From Verrucomicrobiaceae bacterium (GTDB taxonomy: Bacteria > Verrucomicrobiota > Verrucomicrobiia > Verrucomicrobiales > Akkermansiaceae), in NCBI GenBank assembly GCA_027485615.1, contig JAIXQS010000045.1, positions 1-44,199 on the forward strand: a DNA stretch of 44,199 nucleotides. The letters are read 5' to 3'. Positions 26,052 to 34,352 of this stretch are shown piece by piece (the stretch's first letter is position 1; each line of letters begins with the position of its first letter). The translations under genes were made by a program, and so were the position numbers. The notes under the pieces are model-generated. The model ran no database searches. It was not told the DNA's origin and saw only the letters and a list, made by a program, of their open reading frames with translations.

Positions 26052-26495
26052 CTATTTCCCTCTCCGAACCAACGGATTCTCGCAAGCCATTTCAGGGAAC
26101 GACGAGAAATCCCGATCCGCTGTCCAGAGTTTCTTCACCCGATGGTTAAGACAAATCGCGGCGATCCTGGCATCGTGAATCTTCGGCCCTTTGATCTTTC
26201 CGGCTGTTGCTTGTGCTGAAATCACCTCCCAATACCCCGATCCTTCCCCCAGAAACCGCAAACTCGGACTCGCCTGCCATGCTTCCACAGCGGCCAGTGC
26301 CGTGGACAAAGGTGTCGGCGGATCATAGATCTTCGGATGCGTCACAACGGCCAGAAATTCATGGACACACGGCCAGGGTATTCCCCACGGCGACCCCGAA
26401 TCGGCAAGTTCCGTGATGATGGCAAGCGCCTGTGCATGCCAGGGTGAATCCTCGCGATGGGCATAGACCAGCAAGTTGGTGTCGATAGCGATCAT
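26052..26495 (-). CDS. vapC: VapC-family PIN-domain toxin
   Basis: A 147-residue PIN-domain ribonuclease. The acidic active-site residues are visible in MIAIDTNLLVYAH (Asp5), CVHEFLAVV (Glu), KIHDARIAA (Asp) and TADRDFSSF (Asp). VapC toxins cut RNA, often initiator tRNA or rRNA. ATG at 26495 gives the standard N-terminus; the frame extends 10 codons further without support. It overlaps the antitoxin gene by ATGA, the usual TA arrangement. It lies on the opposite strand inside the 21-31 kb pathway block and converges on the propeller lipoprotein with a 1-bp gap, so it looks like an insertion. Confidence 0.9.
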   Translation of the reverse strand: MIAIDTNLLVYAHREDSPWHAQALAIITELADSGSPWGIPWPCVHEFLAVVTHPKIYDPPTPLSTALAAVEAWQASPSLRFLGEGSGYWEVISAQATAGKIKGPKIHDARIAAICLNHRVKKLWTADRDFSSFPEMACENPLVRRGK

Positions 26496-26719
26496 GGGTA
26501 AATCGCATCCCTGATTTGATCCCACGAAGCCCCTTCAAACTCCCGGCTCAAGCCCTTACCCTTGAACGTCACCGGCCGCACCCGCACAGCGCTCTGCGGT
26601 TGATCCAGCGCCGCCGCCAAGGATTCCTCGATGAGTGATCGAAGCGTGATCCGCTTCTCCTTCGCACGCGCCTTGGCACGAACAAGAAGTGGCTCAGCAA
26701 TCTCGATGGTTGTCTTCAT
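26492..26719 (-). CDS. vapB: VapB-type antitoxin
   Basis: A 75-residue protein that starts MKTTIEIAEPLLVRAK, a ribbon-helix-helix DNA-binding N-terminus, followed by RSLIEESLAAALD. The C-terminal tail (SREFEGASWDQIRDAIYP) would wrap the toxin. ATG at 26719 is preferred over an in-frame ATG four codons upstream because the family starts this way. A palindrome covers the start. Confidence 0.87.
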   Translation of the reverse strand: MKTTIEIAEPLLVRAKARAKEKRITLRSLIEESLAAALDQPQSAVRVRPVTFKGKGLSREFEGASWDQIRDAIYP

Positions 26720-26733
26720 ATGGGTAACCATAT
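26718..26733 (-). promoter_or_regulatory. Palindromic site over the vapB start (likely auto-repression operator)
   Basis: ATATGG-GTAA-CCATAT is a perfect 6-bp inverted repeat that covers the first bases of vapB. Ribbon-helix-helix antitoxins usually bind such sites to repress their own operon. Confidence 0.5.
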
Positions 26734-26913
26734 TTTTAGTCGAAGTGATGTCAAGCGATCAGTCTATCCACCATTTAAGGGCATCTCGCCGATAAAAATC
26801 ACTGGCACCTAGAAGCTCCTCACCGATGATCTCAATCGCGATCGGGAATAAGGCGTAGTTCGTGTGATCAATCCGCTCTTCTGAAACGTATCGTAAACCA
26901 TATTCCTTCTCCC

Positions 26914-28242
26914 ATGTCCGACACCATCACCCCACCCCAGAAAACCGGCACTCGAGCGGGAAATTATTTCATCTCCAACTACCCTCCGTTTTCCTTCTGG
27001 TCCGAGGGTGAGGCCGCTGCGGTCGAGGAAGCCTACGCCGCCCCCCATACTGGCGAAGTTCCCGCGCTCGGCCTCTATCACCACATCCCGTTTTGCCGGA
27101 AACGCTGCCATTTCTGCTACTTCCGCGTTTACACCGACAAGAACGCCGACCAGATCAAGCACTACCTCGATTCCACCCTCCGCGAGCTGGAAATGATGGC
27201 CCGCAAGCCGCTCATCGCAGGCCGCAAACCGCACTTCATCTACTTCGGCGGCGGCACCCCGTCCTATCTCTCCGCTACCCAGCTCGTCGATCTGACCGAC
27301 CGGATGAAAGCCCTCCTCCCATGGGACGCGGCGGAAGAGGTCGCCTTCGAATGCGAACCCGGAACCCTCAACCCCGGCAAGCTCACCGCCATCAAGGACA
27401 TCGGCGTCACCCGCCTTTCCCTCGGCATCGAAAACTTCAACGACCACATCCTCGAAATCAACGGCCGTGCCCACCGCACCAAGGAAGTCTGGCGCGCTTA
27501 CGAACGCGCCCGCGCCGAAAATTTCGACCAGGTGAACATCGACCTGATCGCCGGGATGCTGGAGGAGACGGAGGAAAACTGGCAGAACAACATCGCCAAA
27601 ACCCTCGAACTCGCCCCCGACTCCGTCACGATCTATCAGATGGAAGTGCCGTATAACACCGGCATCTACAAGGACATGAAAGCCAGCGGCAGCCTCGTCG
27701 CACCGATCGCGGATTGGGAAACCAAACGCCGCTGGGTCAAGGAAGCCTTCGCCGAACTCGAGGCCAACGGCTACACCATTTCCTCCGGCTACACCGCCGT
27801 CAAAAACCCCGAGCGCACCAAGTTCATCTACCGCGATTCCCTCTGGGGCGGGGCCGATCTGTTAGGTCTCGGCGTCGCCTCGTTTTCCCATGCCAAAGGC
27901 GTCCACTACCAGAACCTAACGGAAATCGAAGACTACGACGCGGCCATCTCCGCCGGTCGCATGCCGATCAAGCGCGCGCTCAAAACCACCGAAGAGGAGC
28001 GCATGATCCGCGAGTTCATCCTCCAGATGAAACTCGGCCGCGTGAAAGCCGACTATTTCCAACAGAAATTCGGCATCAACATCCGCGAACGCTTCGCCGC
28101 CCCGCTCGCCCAGATCGAATCCGAAGGCCTCCTCCACATCGAGGACACCGCCATCCTCCTCACCCGCGACGGCCTCCTCTGCGTGGATAACCTCCTCCAC
28201 GACTTCTTCCTCCCCCACCACCACACCGACAAGATCGTCTAA
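26914..28242 (+). CDS. HemW/HemN-like radical SAM protein of the pathway block
   Basis: A 442-residue radical SAM enzyme. The cluster ligands are Cys61, Cys65 and Cys68 in IPFCRKRCHFCYF, and the SAM-binding motif is YFGGGTPSYLS. LSLGIENFNDHIL and INIDLIAGM-like stretches are typical of the HemN/HemW family, and a C-terminal HemN_C-like winged helix follows (about 350-440). It differs from the housekeeping hemW at 37919, so the genome has at least two paralogues. Relatives include heme chaperones, coproporphyrinogen oxidases, radical methyltransferases and heme-degrading enzymes. Position next to chorismate lyase and a halogenase-like gene suggests a tailoring role such as methylation. Confidence 0.82.
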   Translation: MSDTITPPQKTGTRAGNYFISNYPPFSFWSEGEAAAVEEAYAAPHTGEVPALGLYHHIPFCRKRCHFCYFRVYTDKNADQIKHYLDSTLRELEMMARKPLIAGRKPHFIYFGGGTPSYLSATQLVDLTDRMKALLPWDAAEEVAFECEPGTLNPGKLTAIKDIGVTRLSLGIENFNDHILEINGRAHRTKEVWRAYERARAENFDQVNIDLIAGMLEETEENWQNNIAKTLELAPDSVTIYQMEVPYNTGIYKDMKASGSLVAPIADWETKRRWVKEAFAELEANGYTISSGYTAVKNPERTKFIYRDSLWGGADLLGLGVASFSHAKGVHYQNLTEIEDYDAAISAGRMPIKRALKTTEEERMIREFILQMKLGRVKADYFQQKFGINIRERFAAPLAQIESEGLLHIEDTAILLTRDGLLCVDNLLHDFFLPHHHTDKIV

Positions 28243-28292
28243 CAGATCAAAAATCCAAAATCAACAGTCCTCAATCATCAATCTCTTCCCTC

Positions 28293-28814
28293 ATGCCGGC
28301 TCCCAGCCTAGCGCCCCTCCTCGCCACCTCCCACCTCGGGACGGTGCCGCTGTCTTGGATACAGGCAAATGAAGTCCTCCCACCCTATCAAAAACTTCTC
28401 GTCCACGATCACGACATGACTTCGGAACTCGCCGCTTTCCATGGCGATTCCATCTCCCTTACCGTCATCCGTTCCCAGCTGAACGATCCGATCTACCTCC
28501 GCGAAGTCACCCTCCACGCCGCCACCTCAGGCGCCGCTGTCGAATACGGCCTGATCGAGATCCTCCTCGATTCTTTTCCGCCCGAACTCCGCCCCCGCAT
28601 CCTCGCCGGAGACACCCCCCTCGGCACCATCCTCACCACCTCCGGCCTGCCTTTCCGCAGCGAACCCCAGGGCTTCTTCACCGTGCCCGGCCAGGCACTC
28701 GAAAGCATTTTTTCACCATCTACCTCTGGAAAAATCCTGTTTGGACGCTACAATCACCTAATTGGAGACGATTCCAAAATCTTCGCCCGCATCCTCGAAA
28801 TCCTACCCACCTAA
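28293..28814 (+). CDS. Chorismate lyase-like protein
   Basis: A 173-residue protein with the chorismate pyruvate-lyase (UbiC/DUF98-like) pattern. YLREVTLHA and DTPLGTILTTSGLPF correspond to the YWLREILL and TPLGRYLFTS blocks of UbiC, and ILFGRYNHLIGD fits the last strands. The enzyme would split chorismate to pyruvate and 4-hydroxybenzoate (some relatives make 3-hydroxybenzoate). In a phylum that normally uses menaquinone, the product is more likely for secondary metabolism than ubiquinone. The next gene starts 4 bp after its stop, so both are in one transcript. It is unsure which hydroxybenzoate is made. Confidence 0.75.
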   Translation: MPAPSLAPLLATSHLGTVPLSWIQANEVLPPYQKLLVHDHDMTSELAAFHGDSISLTVIRSQLNDPIYLREVTLHAATSGAAVEYGLIEILLDSFPPELRPRILAGDTPLGTILTTSGLPFRSEPQGFFTVPGQALESIFSPSTSGKILFGRYNHLIGDDSKIFARILEILPT

Positions 28815-28818
28815 AATC

Positions 28819-30075
28819 ATGTCCCAATACGATGCCATCATCATCGGCGGCGGCCCCGCCGGCACCACCTCCGCCACCCTCCTTGCCGAGAAAGGCCACC
28901 GCGTTCTTCTCGTCGAGAAAACGACCTTTCCCCGCTATCACGTCGGCGAGTCCCTCATGCCTTTCTGCTGGTTCACACTGAATCGCCTCGGCGTCCTCGA
29001 CCGCATGGAGGAAATCGGTTTCACCCGCAAACACAGCGTCCAGTTCGCTACCACCGACGGGAAAGTCTCCGCGCCCTTCTACTTCTTCCAGCACTTCGAC
29101 CACCCCGCCGCCACCACCTGGCAGGTCGAGCGCCAAGACTTCGACCTCATGCTCCTCGACAACGCCCGCTCCAAAGGCGTCGAAGTCCGCGAAAACACCA
29201 CCGCCCTCGATTTCCTGAAAAGCGGCGACCGCATCACCGGCATCCGCGCCCGCACCGGCGATGAGGATCCCGTTGAAGTCACCGCCCCCATCACCCTCGA
29301 TTGCACCGGCCGCGACGCGCTCTTTCAGCGGAAACACGGCACCCGCAACCGTGATCCCCAACTCAACAAGGTCTCCATCTGGACGCTCTTCCAGGACGCC
29401 AAACGCGACACCGGCCTCGAAGAAGGAGCCACCACCATCGCCTACCTCCCCGGCGGCGGCTGGTTCTGGAACATCCCGCTGCGCAACGGAGTTGTCAGCT
29501 CCGGCATCGTCGCCGAGCGCGATTACCTTTTCAAACCCGGCGAAACCCGCGACCCTGCCGAAATCTACGCCCGGGAAATCGAAAACAATGCCTGGATCAA
29601 GGAGCACCTCTCCGTCGGAACACAGTTCGGCGAATACTGGGTCACCGGCGAATACTCCTACCGCGCCGAATACTGCGCGAACGATGGCCTCGTCCTCGTC
29701 GGCGACGCTTTCGCTTTCCTTGATCCGGTCTTCTCTTCCGGGGTCTTCCTTGCCCTGAAATCCGGTGAAATGGCCGCCGACGCCGCGCACGCCGCCCTCG
29801 AAAAGGGAGATACCTCCGCCGCTGCCTTCGCCCAGTATGGAGAAACACTCTGCGGCCACATCGAGACCATGCGCCGCATCGTTTACGCCTTTTACGACAA
29901 GGACTTCAGCTTCGCCAAACTCATCCGTAAATACCCCGACCTCCGCCCGAAGCTCACCGACGTCCTCATCGGCAACGTCGAAGGCCAGGACTATACCGAC
30001 CTCGCCCGTGCCATCGCCGATTTCGCCGAACTGCCCGAGCCCCTCGACTACGGCCGAGTTCCCGCCGCGGTCTGA
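28819..30075 (+). CDS. Flavin-dependent halogenase-like oxidoreductase
   Basis: A 418-residue FAD protein. The dinucleotide fold is YDAIIIGGGPAGTTSA (4-19), followed by HVGESLMP (41-48), RKHSVQF with Lys71, WFWNIP at 215-220, and VGDAFAFLDPVFSSGVFLAL for FAD. WxWxIP and the GESxxP/Lys pair are hallmarks of flavin-dependent halogenases, including types that act on carrier-bound pyrroles or phenols. Related reductases (geranylgeranyl reductase type) share the fold but usually lack WxWxIP. ATG at 28819 is chosen because it starts the FAD motif. An FAD reductase is not present nearby. Halogenation of a hydroxybenzoate-derived ring is the best guess. Confidence 0.8.
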   Translation: MSQYDAIIIGGGPAGTTSATLLAEKGHRVLLVEKTTFPRYHVGESLMPFCWFTLNRLGVLDRMEEIGFTRKHSVQFATTDGKVSAPFYFFQHFDHPAATTWQVERQDFDLMLLDNARSKGVEVRENTTALDFLKSGDRITGIRARTGDEDPVEVTAPITLDCTGRDALFQRKHGTRNRDPQLNKVSIWTLFQDAKRDTGLEEGATTIAYLPGGGWFWNIPLRNGVVSSGIVAERDYLFKPGETRDPAEIYAREIENNAWIKEHLSVGTQFGEYWVTGEYSYRAEYCANDGLVLVGDAFAFLDPVFSSGVFLALKSGEMAADAAHAALEKGDTSAAAFAQYGETLCGHIETMRRIVYAFYDKDFSFAKLIRKYPDLRPKLTDVLIGNVEGQDYTDLARAIADFAELPEPLDYGRVPAAV

Positions 30076-30130
30076 GATTTTTCACGTTGGGTTTCTCTGA
30101 AAACTGGAAACTGAAAACCAGCAAACTTCA

Positions 30131-31432
30131 TTGAACTTCGCCTTCCTCACCCCCGGCACCGGTTCCTACTATTGCGGAGCCTGCATGCGCGACAACGCGC
30201 TCGCGAAGTCGCTCCTCGCCGCGGGCCACCAGGTTTCCCTGCTGCCGATGTATCTTCCGCTTCAGCTCGATGAGGAAAAACTCGACCAACCGGGGAACCC
30301 GATCTTCTTCGGCGGCATCAATGTGTATCTCCAGCAAAACGTGTCCCTCTTCCGGCACACCCCCCGCTGGTTCGATGATTTTCTCAACAACTCCAAACTC
30401 CTCCGCTTCGTCGCCAAACGCAGTCACATGACATCCGCCCGCCTCCACGGAGCGATGGCGCTGGCCATGCTCCGCATCGAGGGCAGCCACTTCGGCAAGG
30501 AACTCGACAAGCTCATCGACTGGCTCGCCACCGAAAAGCCCGACGTCCTTTGCCTCGGAACCGCTCTCCAAGCCGGTATGATCCGCCAGCTCAAGCAGCG
30601 CCTCGGGGTGAAAATCATCTGTTGCTTCCAAGGCGAGGATAGCTTCCTCGACGGGCTTCCCGAACCTTTCAAAACCTCCTGTTGGAACGAACTGCGCGAC
30701 CGCCTCCAAGATGCCGATCTGCTGGTCGCACCCAGCCAATTTTACGCCGACCTCATGCGGCAGCGCCTCAATGCGCCCGATCTCCCCATCGAAATCATGC
30801 CCAACGGCATCGACCTCGAAGGCTACCTCCCGCCCGCTCCAAGCTCGCCTCCCGTCATCGGTTACCTCGCCCGCATGATCCGGGAAAAAGGCCTGCCGGA
30901 ACTCGTCGAGGCCTTCATCCATCTCCGCGCCGAACTCAAGCACCCCGATGCCCGCCTCCACATCGCCGGAGCCTGCACCGCCGGCGACGAGACCTTGGTT
31001 TCTTCCCTCAAACAGAAACTCGAAGCCGCCGGGCTCGCCGATCAGGTCACGTGGTCGCCGAACATTTCCCGCGAGGAAAAAGCCGCCATACTCTCCTCGC
31101 TGACCCTGTTCTCCGTCCCCGCCACCTACCCGGAAGCCTTCGGACTCTACCTTTTGGAAGCCATGGCCAGCGGCGTGCCCGTCGCCCAACCCGCCTCCTC
31201 TTCCTTTCCCGAAATCGTCGAAAACAGCGGTTGCGGCGTGCTCGTCCCGCCCGGCGATCCGTTCGCCCTGGCCCAAGCGTGGCACGATCTCATGCAGGAT
31301 CACACCGCCCTCCCATCCTTGGGCGCGAAGGGGCGCCACGCAGCGGAACAAACCTACAGTGTCGAGGCAATGCGCGAACGGTATCTCGCCCAAGCAACGC
31401 GACTGGTGCAAATCCCGGAGGCTGAATCGTGA
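30131..31432 (+). CDS. GT4-family glycosyltransferase
   Basis: A 433-residue GT-B glycosyltransferase. The N-terminal domain starts NFAFLTPGTGSYYCGACMRD and contains IMPNGIDLEGY at the domain hinge. The C-terminal nucleotide-sugar domain shows IGYLARMIREKGLPELVEAF and the retaining GT4 motif PEAFGLYLLEAMASGVPV (E-x7-E). The start is TTG at 30131. It is the last gene of the plus-strand pathway run and could glycosylate its product or an envelope glycan. Confidence 0.87.
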   Translation: MNFAFLTPGTGSYYCGACMRDNALAKSLLAAGHQVSLLPMYLPLQLDEEKLDQPGNPIFFGGINVYLQQNVSLFRHTPRWFDDFLNNSKLLRFVAKRSHMTSARLHGAMALAMLRIEGSHFGKELDKLIDWLATEKPDVLCLGTALQAGMIRQLKQRLGVKIICCFQGEDSFLDGLPEPFKTSCWNELRDRLQDADLLVAPSQFYADLMRQRLNAPDLPIEIMPNGIDLEGYLPPAPSSPPVIGYLARMIREKGLPELVEAFIHLRAELKHPDARLHIAGACTAGDETLVSSLKQKLEAAGLADQVTWSPNISREEKAAILSSLTLFSVPATYPEAFGLYLLEAMASGVPVAQPASSSFPEIVENSGCGVLVPPGDPFALAQAWHDLMQDHTALPSLGAKGRHAAEQTYSVEAMRERYLAQATRLVQIPEAES

Positions 31433-31599
31433 ACCTAGGCTTCCGACAGGTTTCCCGCATACAGCCCTCAGGTATGCAGGTTCGCGCTTGAACTCAGGCC
31501 CGCAGGAATCCCCGGGAAAAGGTCTTGTCACGCGCCGCCGCCGCCGGGAACCTCGTTCGAATCCTGCCCACGCCCAGACCCACGGAAGCCGCAAGTCGT

Positions 31600-33462
31600 A
31601 TGACCCACTTTCTCACCAAACATCTCGCCTGGTTACTGCCTGCGGTCTGCCTCGTATACATCGCATCGAACGTGTTCCGTGCGTCGCGTTCCTCCGAGGG
31701 CTTCGATTTCCAAGGCTTTGGCACCCTGCCGGTCGTCTCGAACGGGCGGGTGCAGCCGCTCGATTCGCTGGCACGGAACAACCTGCTGGCGATCCACGGA
31801 AAGCAGCGCGTGCCTGGCGAGGGAGCGCCCGCTACCCCGGCGGCGTGGCTCGCTGAACTCGCCTTTAAGCCCGCGCTCGCCGATACGCGGAAAATTTTCC
31901 TGATCCACCACGATGATTTGCTAGGGTTGACCGGACTTACCCGCGGCGAGGAGAAAAGCTATTCCTTCGATCAGCTCAAGCCCGCCTTCCCGGCGTTGCA
32001 GAAGGAAGCGGTCCGCGTCGAGAAGATCGATGCGCAGGCGCGCAGCGCTTATGAAAAGGCATTGATGCGGCTTACGCGTAACCTCTTCGCGTTTAACCAG
32101 CTCAAGCACGCGCTCGCCTTGCCTTCCAAGGATAACATGGAAGGGGAGTTCGGGCTGTTCCTAGAAAAGGTCACCGCCGCGCTGGCCGCCGCCGACGACA
32201 AGGACGCGCCAAAAGACCAGGCGCTCACCGACGACGCCTCCGCGCGGATGCGCGAGATGCTCGCGTGGGCTCCCTTCAGCGAGGTGTTCACCACGCCCTC
32301 CGGAAAAGGCGATGACGGCTGGCGCAAACTCCCCGATTCCGTGATCGACTCCGCCGACACCGGCCGGCTCCACCCCGCCGCGCTCGCCTACGCCCGCATA
32401 GGCGATTCCTACCGCGCGGGCGACATGGCCACCTTCAACGCCGCCATCGCGGATTACCGGAAATGGCTTTCCGAAAACCGCTCCGATGCCGCCGGGAAAA
32501 GCTCGGCGGAAACGCTCTTCAACCGCATCGCGCCCTTCTACCAAGCCATGGCGCTCTACGTTGCGGCCTTTTTGTGCGCGGCGTTTTCATGGCTTAAGGT
32601 TGGCTCCGTCGCACGAGTCGCGGCGTTCCGCATTTTGCTGATCGGCTTCGCGCTGCACACCGCCGGGCTCATCACCCGCATGGTGCTCGAAGGCAGGCCG
32701 CCGGTCACCAACCTCTACTCTTCCGCCATCTTCATCGGCTGGGGCGTCATCGTCCTAAGCATGGCGCTGGAGATGTTCCACCGCAACGCAATCGGCACGG
32801 CGGTCGCGGCAGCCGTAGGCTTCGCCACGCTGGTTGTTGCGCACCACCTTTCCCTTTCCGGCGACACCCTGGAAATGATGCGCGCCGTGCTCGACACGAA
32901 TTTCTGGCTCGCGACCCATGTCGTCATCATCACGCTCGGCTACTCGGCGAATTTCCTGGCGGGCGGGATCGCGATCGCATGGATCCTGCGCCGCGCCTTC
33001 GGTGGCATCCCGCCCGCGACCTCGAACTCGATGCGCGGCATGGTCTATGGTGTCATCTGTTTCGCGACTCTCACCAGCTTCGTCGGCACCGTGCTCGGCG
33101 GTATCTGGGCGGACCAATCGTGGGGCCGGTTCTGGGGCTGGGATCCCAAGGAAAACGGCGCACTGCTCATCGTGATCTGGAACGCGATCATCCTCCACGC
33201 CCGCTGGGGCGGCATGGTGAAGGAGCGCGGCATCATGGTCATGGCGGTCTTTGGAAACATCATCACCTCGTGGTCATGGTTCGGCACCAACATGCTCGGC
33301 ATCGGCCTACATTCCTACGGCTTCACCGACGCCGCGTTCTTCTGGCTCTCCGCGTTCATCGTCTCGCAGCTCGTGATCATGGGGCTGGGGTACCTGCCGG
33401 TGCGGAAAGTGGGGGGGCGTGGTTCGGTGGAACTCCGAGCCGAGGAGAAACAGGTTTCCTGA
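31600..33462 (+). CDS. ccsA: Cytochrome c biogenesis protein CcsA (large form)
   Basis: A 620-residue membrane protein. It has one N-terminal membrane helix (about 8-25), a large soluble domain (about 30-325, starting with the VVSNGRVQPLDSLARN motif seen in large CcsA/CcsB fusions), and then about eight helices. The heme-handling WWD motif is visible near residue 505 (DQSWGRFWGWDPKENGAL), and conserved His residues lie in FALHTAGL and VVAHHLSL. It carries heme to the outside for attachment to apocytochromes c (System II). ATG at 31600 is used; the 25 extra upstream codons have no family match. The ResB-like partner domain is not adjacent. Bases 31433-31599 hold no gene. Confidence 0.88.
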   Translation: MTHFLTKHLAWLLPAVCLVYIASNVFRASRSSEGFDFQGFGTLPVVSNGRVQPLDSLARNNLLAIHGKQRVPGEGAPATPAAWLAELAFKPALADTRKIFLIHHDDLLGLTGLTRGEEKSYSFDQLKPAFPALQKEAVRVEKIDAQARSAYEKALMRLTRNLFAFNQLKHALALPSKDNMEGEFGLFLEKVTAALAAADDKDAPKDQALTDDASARMREMLAWAPFSEVFTTPSGKGDDGWRKLPDSVIDSADTGRLHPAALAYARIGDSYRAGDMATFNAAIADYRKWLSENRSDAAGKSSAETLFNRIAPFYQAMALYVAAFLCAAFSWLKVGSVARVAAFRILLIGFALHTAGLITRMVLEGRPPVTNLYSSAIFIGWGVIVLSMALEMFHRNAIGTAVAAAVGFATLVVAHHLSLSGDTLEMMRAVLDTNFWLATHVVIITLGYSANFLAGGIAIAWILRRAFGGIPPATSNSMRGMVYGVICFATLTSFVGTVLGGIWADQSWGRFWGWDPKENGALLIVIWNAIILHARWGGMVKERGIMVMAVFGNIITSWSWFGTNMLGIGLHSYGFTDAAFFWLSAFIVSQLVIMGLGYLPVRKVGGRGSVELRAEEKQVS

Positions 33463-33552
33463 TACTCAGCGCATGGAGGTTAGGAAAACCGGCATGCACA
33501 AATTTCCTGAGCATCAGTGCAGAAATGATATCCAGACAGACCCAGCGTGATT

Positions 33553-34050
33553 CTACTCATTCGCCGCATCCAGACAGGCCGCGACAAGGTTCGGTCCGAG
33601 GAAATATCCGCCGCGGATCATTCCTTCAAGCTGGGGTCTGACTGCCGCGATCAGCCCACGGCGTTTCGCCTCTACCAATAGCCCGGCGGTGCCTTTGACA
33701 TGTAGTCCATAGGCGAGCGAAGCGATGCGTCGCGCCTTTTTCTCATCGAGAAGAACACAGGACAGCCCAAGCTCGAGCGCGGCGGTGATCACATCAGTTT
33801 CGCCAGCGTCCAGTTCCGCGCTGAGCAGGGCATCCGTCTTCCGGAGGCATTTGTGAATGCGGGTCTGTTCGAGAATTTCCGCCAGTTGTGAGCGGTCGGG
33901 TGATTCCTTGACCAGCAATTCGAGGTGCACGGTTTCCGGAACGATGACTTGGGGAAACAGCCTGAGCGGGAGCCATGCGAGGTTGATCCGTGCCAATCCG
34001 ATGAGCGGCCCGGCGTTGCAGACCACCGGGGCTTCGAAGATCGGGTTCAT
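33553..34050 (-). CDS. DUF3368-type PIN-like toxin
   Basis: A 165-residue protein with the DUF3368/PIN-like layout: VVCNAGPLIGLARINL at the N-terminus (Asp of the PIN site replaced by Asn, as is common here), GETDVITAALELG, VLLDEKKARRIAS, and VKGTAGLLVEAKRRGLI. These proteins pair with UPF0175 antitoxins, and the upstream gene is exactly that, overlapping by ATGA. It probably acts as a ribonuclease-type toxin; activity cannot be proven from the sequence. Confidence 0.85.
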   Translation of the reverse strand: MNPIFEAPVVCNAGPLIGLARINLAWLPLRLFPQVIVPETVHLELLVKESPDRSQLAEILEQTRIHKCLRKTDALLSAELDAGETDVITAALELGLSCVLLDEKKARRIASLAYGLHVKGTAGLLVEAKRRGLIAAVRPQLEGMIRGGYFLGPNLVAACLDAANE

Positions 34051-34292
34051 GCGAATTCCTTTGAGAGTTCCTCATCGGAAAGTTCGGCGACGGGGATTCC
34101 GCCTCTGCCCAACTCAAAAAGGAATGCGACCCGCGACATCCCGCACATTTCGGCGGCTTGTCCGGAACTAAGTTCCCCGAGTTCGAAGAATTTCATTGCG
34201 AGCAACAAGCGGCTGCGTTGTTCCAAAGACTCAAGATCCTTGCAATGAAGCAGTAGGGATTCGGGGACGGGAATTTCCACTATCGCTGACAT
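34047..34292 (-). CDS. UPF0175 family antitoxin
   Basis: An 81-residue protein with the UPF0175 pattern: AIVEIPVPESLLL, LAMKFFELGELSSGQAAEMCGMSR (split helix-turn-helix region) and the acidic tail ELSDEELSKEFA. ATG at 34292 is preferred over a frame 13 codons longer. The stop overlaps the DUF3368 toxin start, forming a compact second TA module. Confidence 0.83.
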   Translation of the reverse strand: MSAIVEIPVPESLLLHCKDLESLEQRSRLLLAMKFFELGELSSGQAAEMCGMSRVAFLFELGRGGIPVAELSDEELSKEFA

Positions 34293-34352
34293 GGCATTAC
34301 GCTGGCACGCGTTTGGGATGAAAACAAGCACGCAAAAGCCCGCCGCCTAGTC

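Noticed and set aside
28293..28814. Ubiquinone pathway assignment for the chorismate lyase
   Set aside because: No other ubiquinone genes are near, and this phylum normally uses menaquinone.
30128..31594. 488-codon minus-strand ORF
   Set aside because: Shadow of the GT4 gene, with no recognisable domain.
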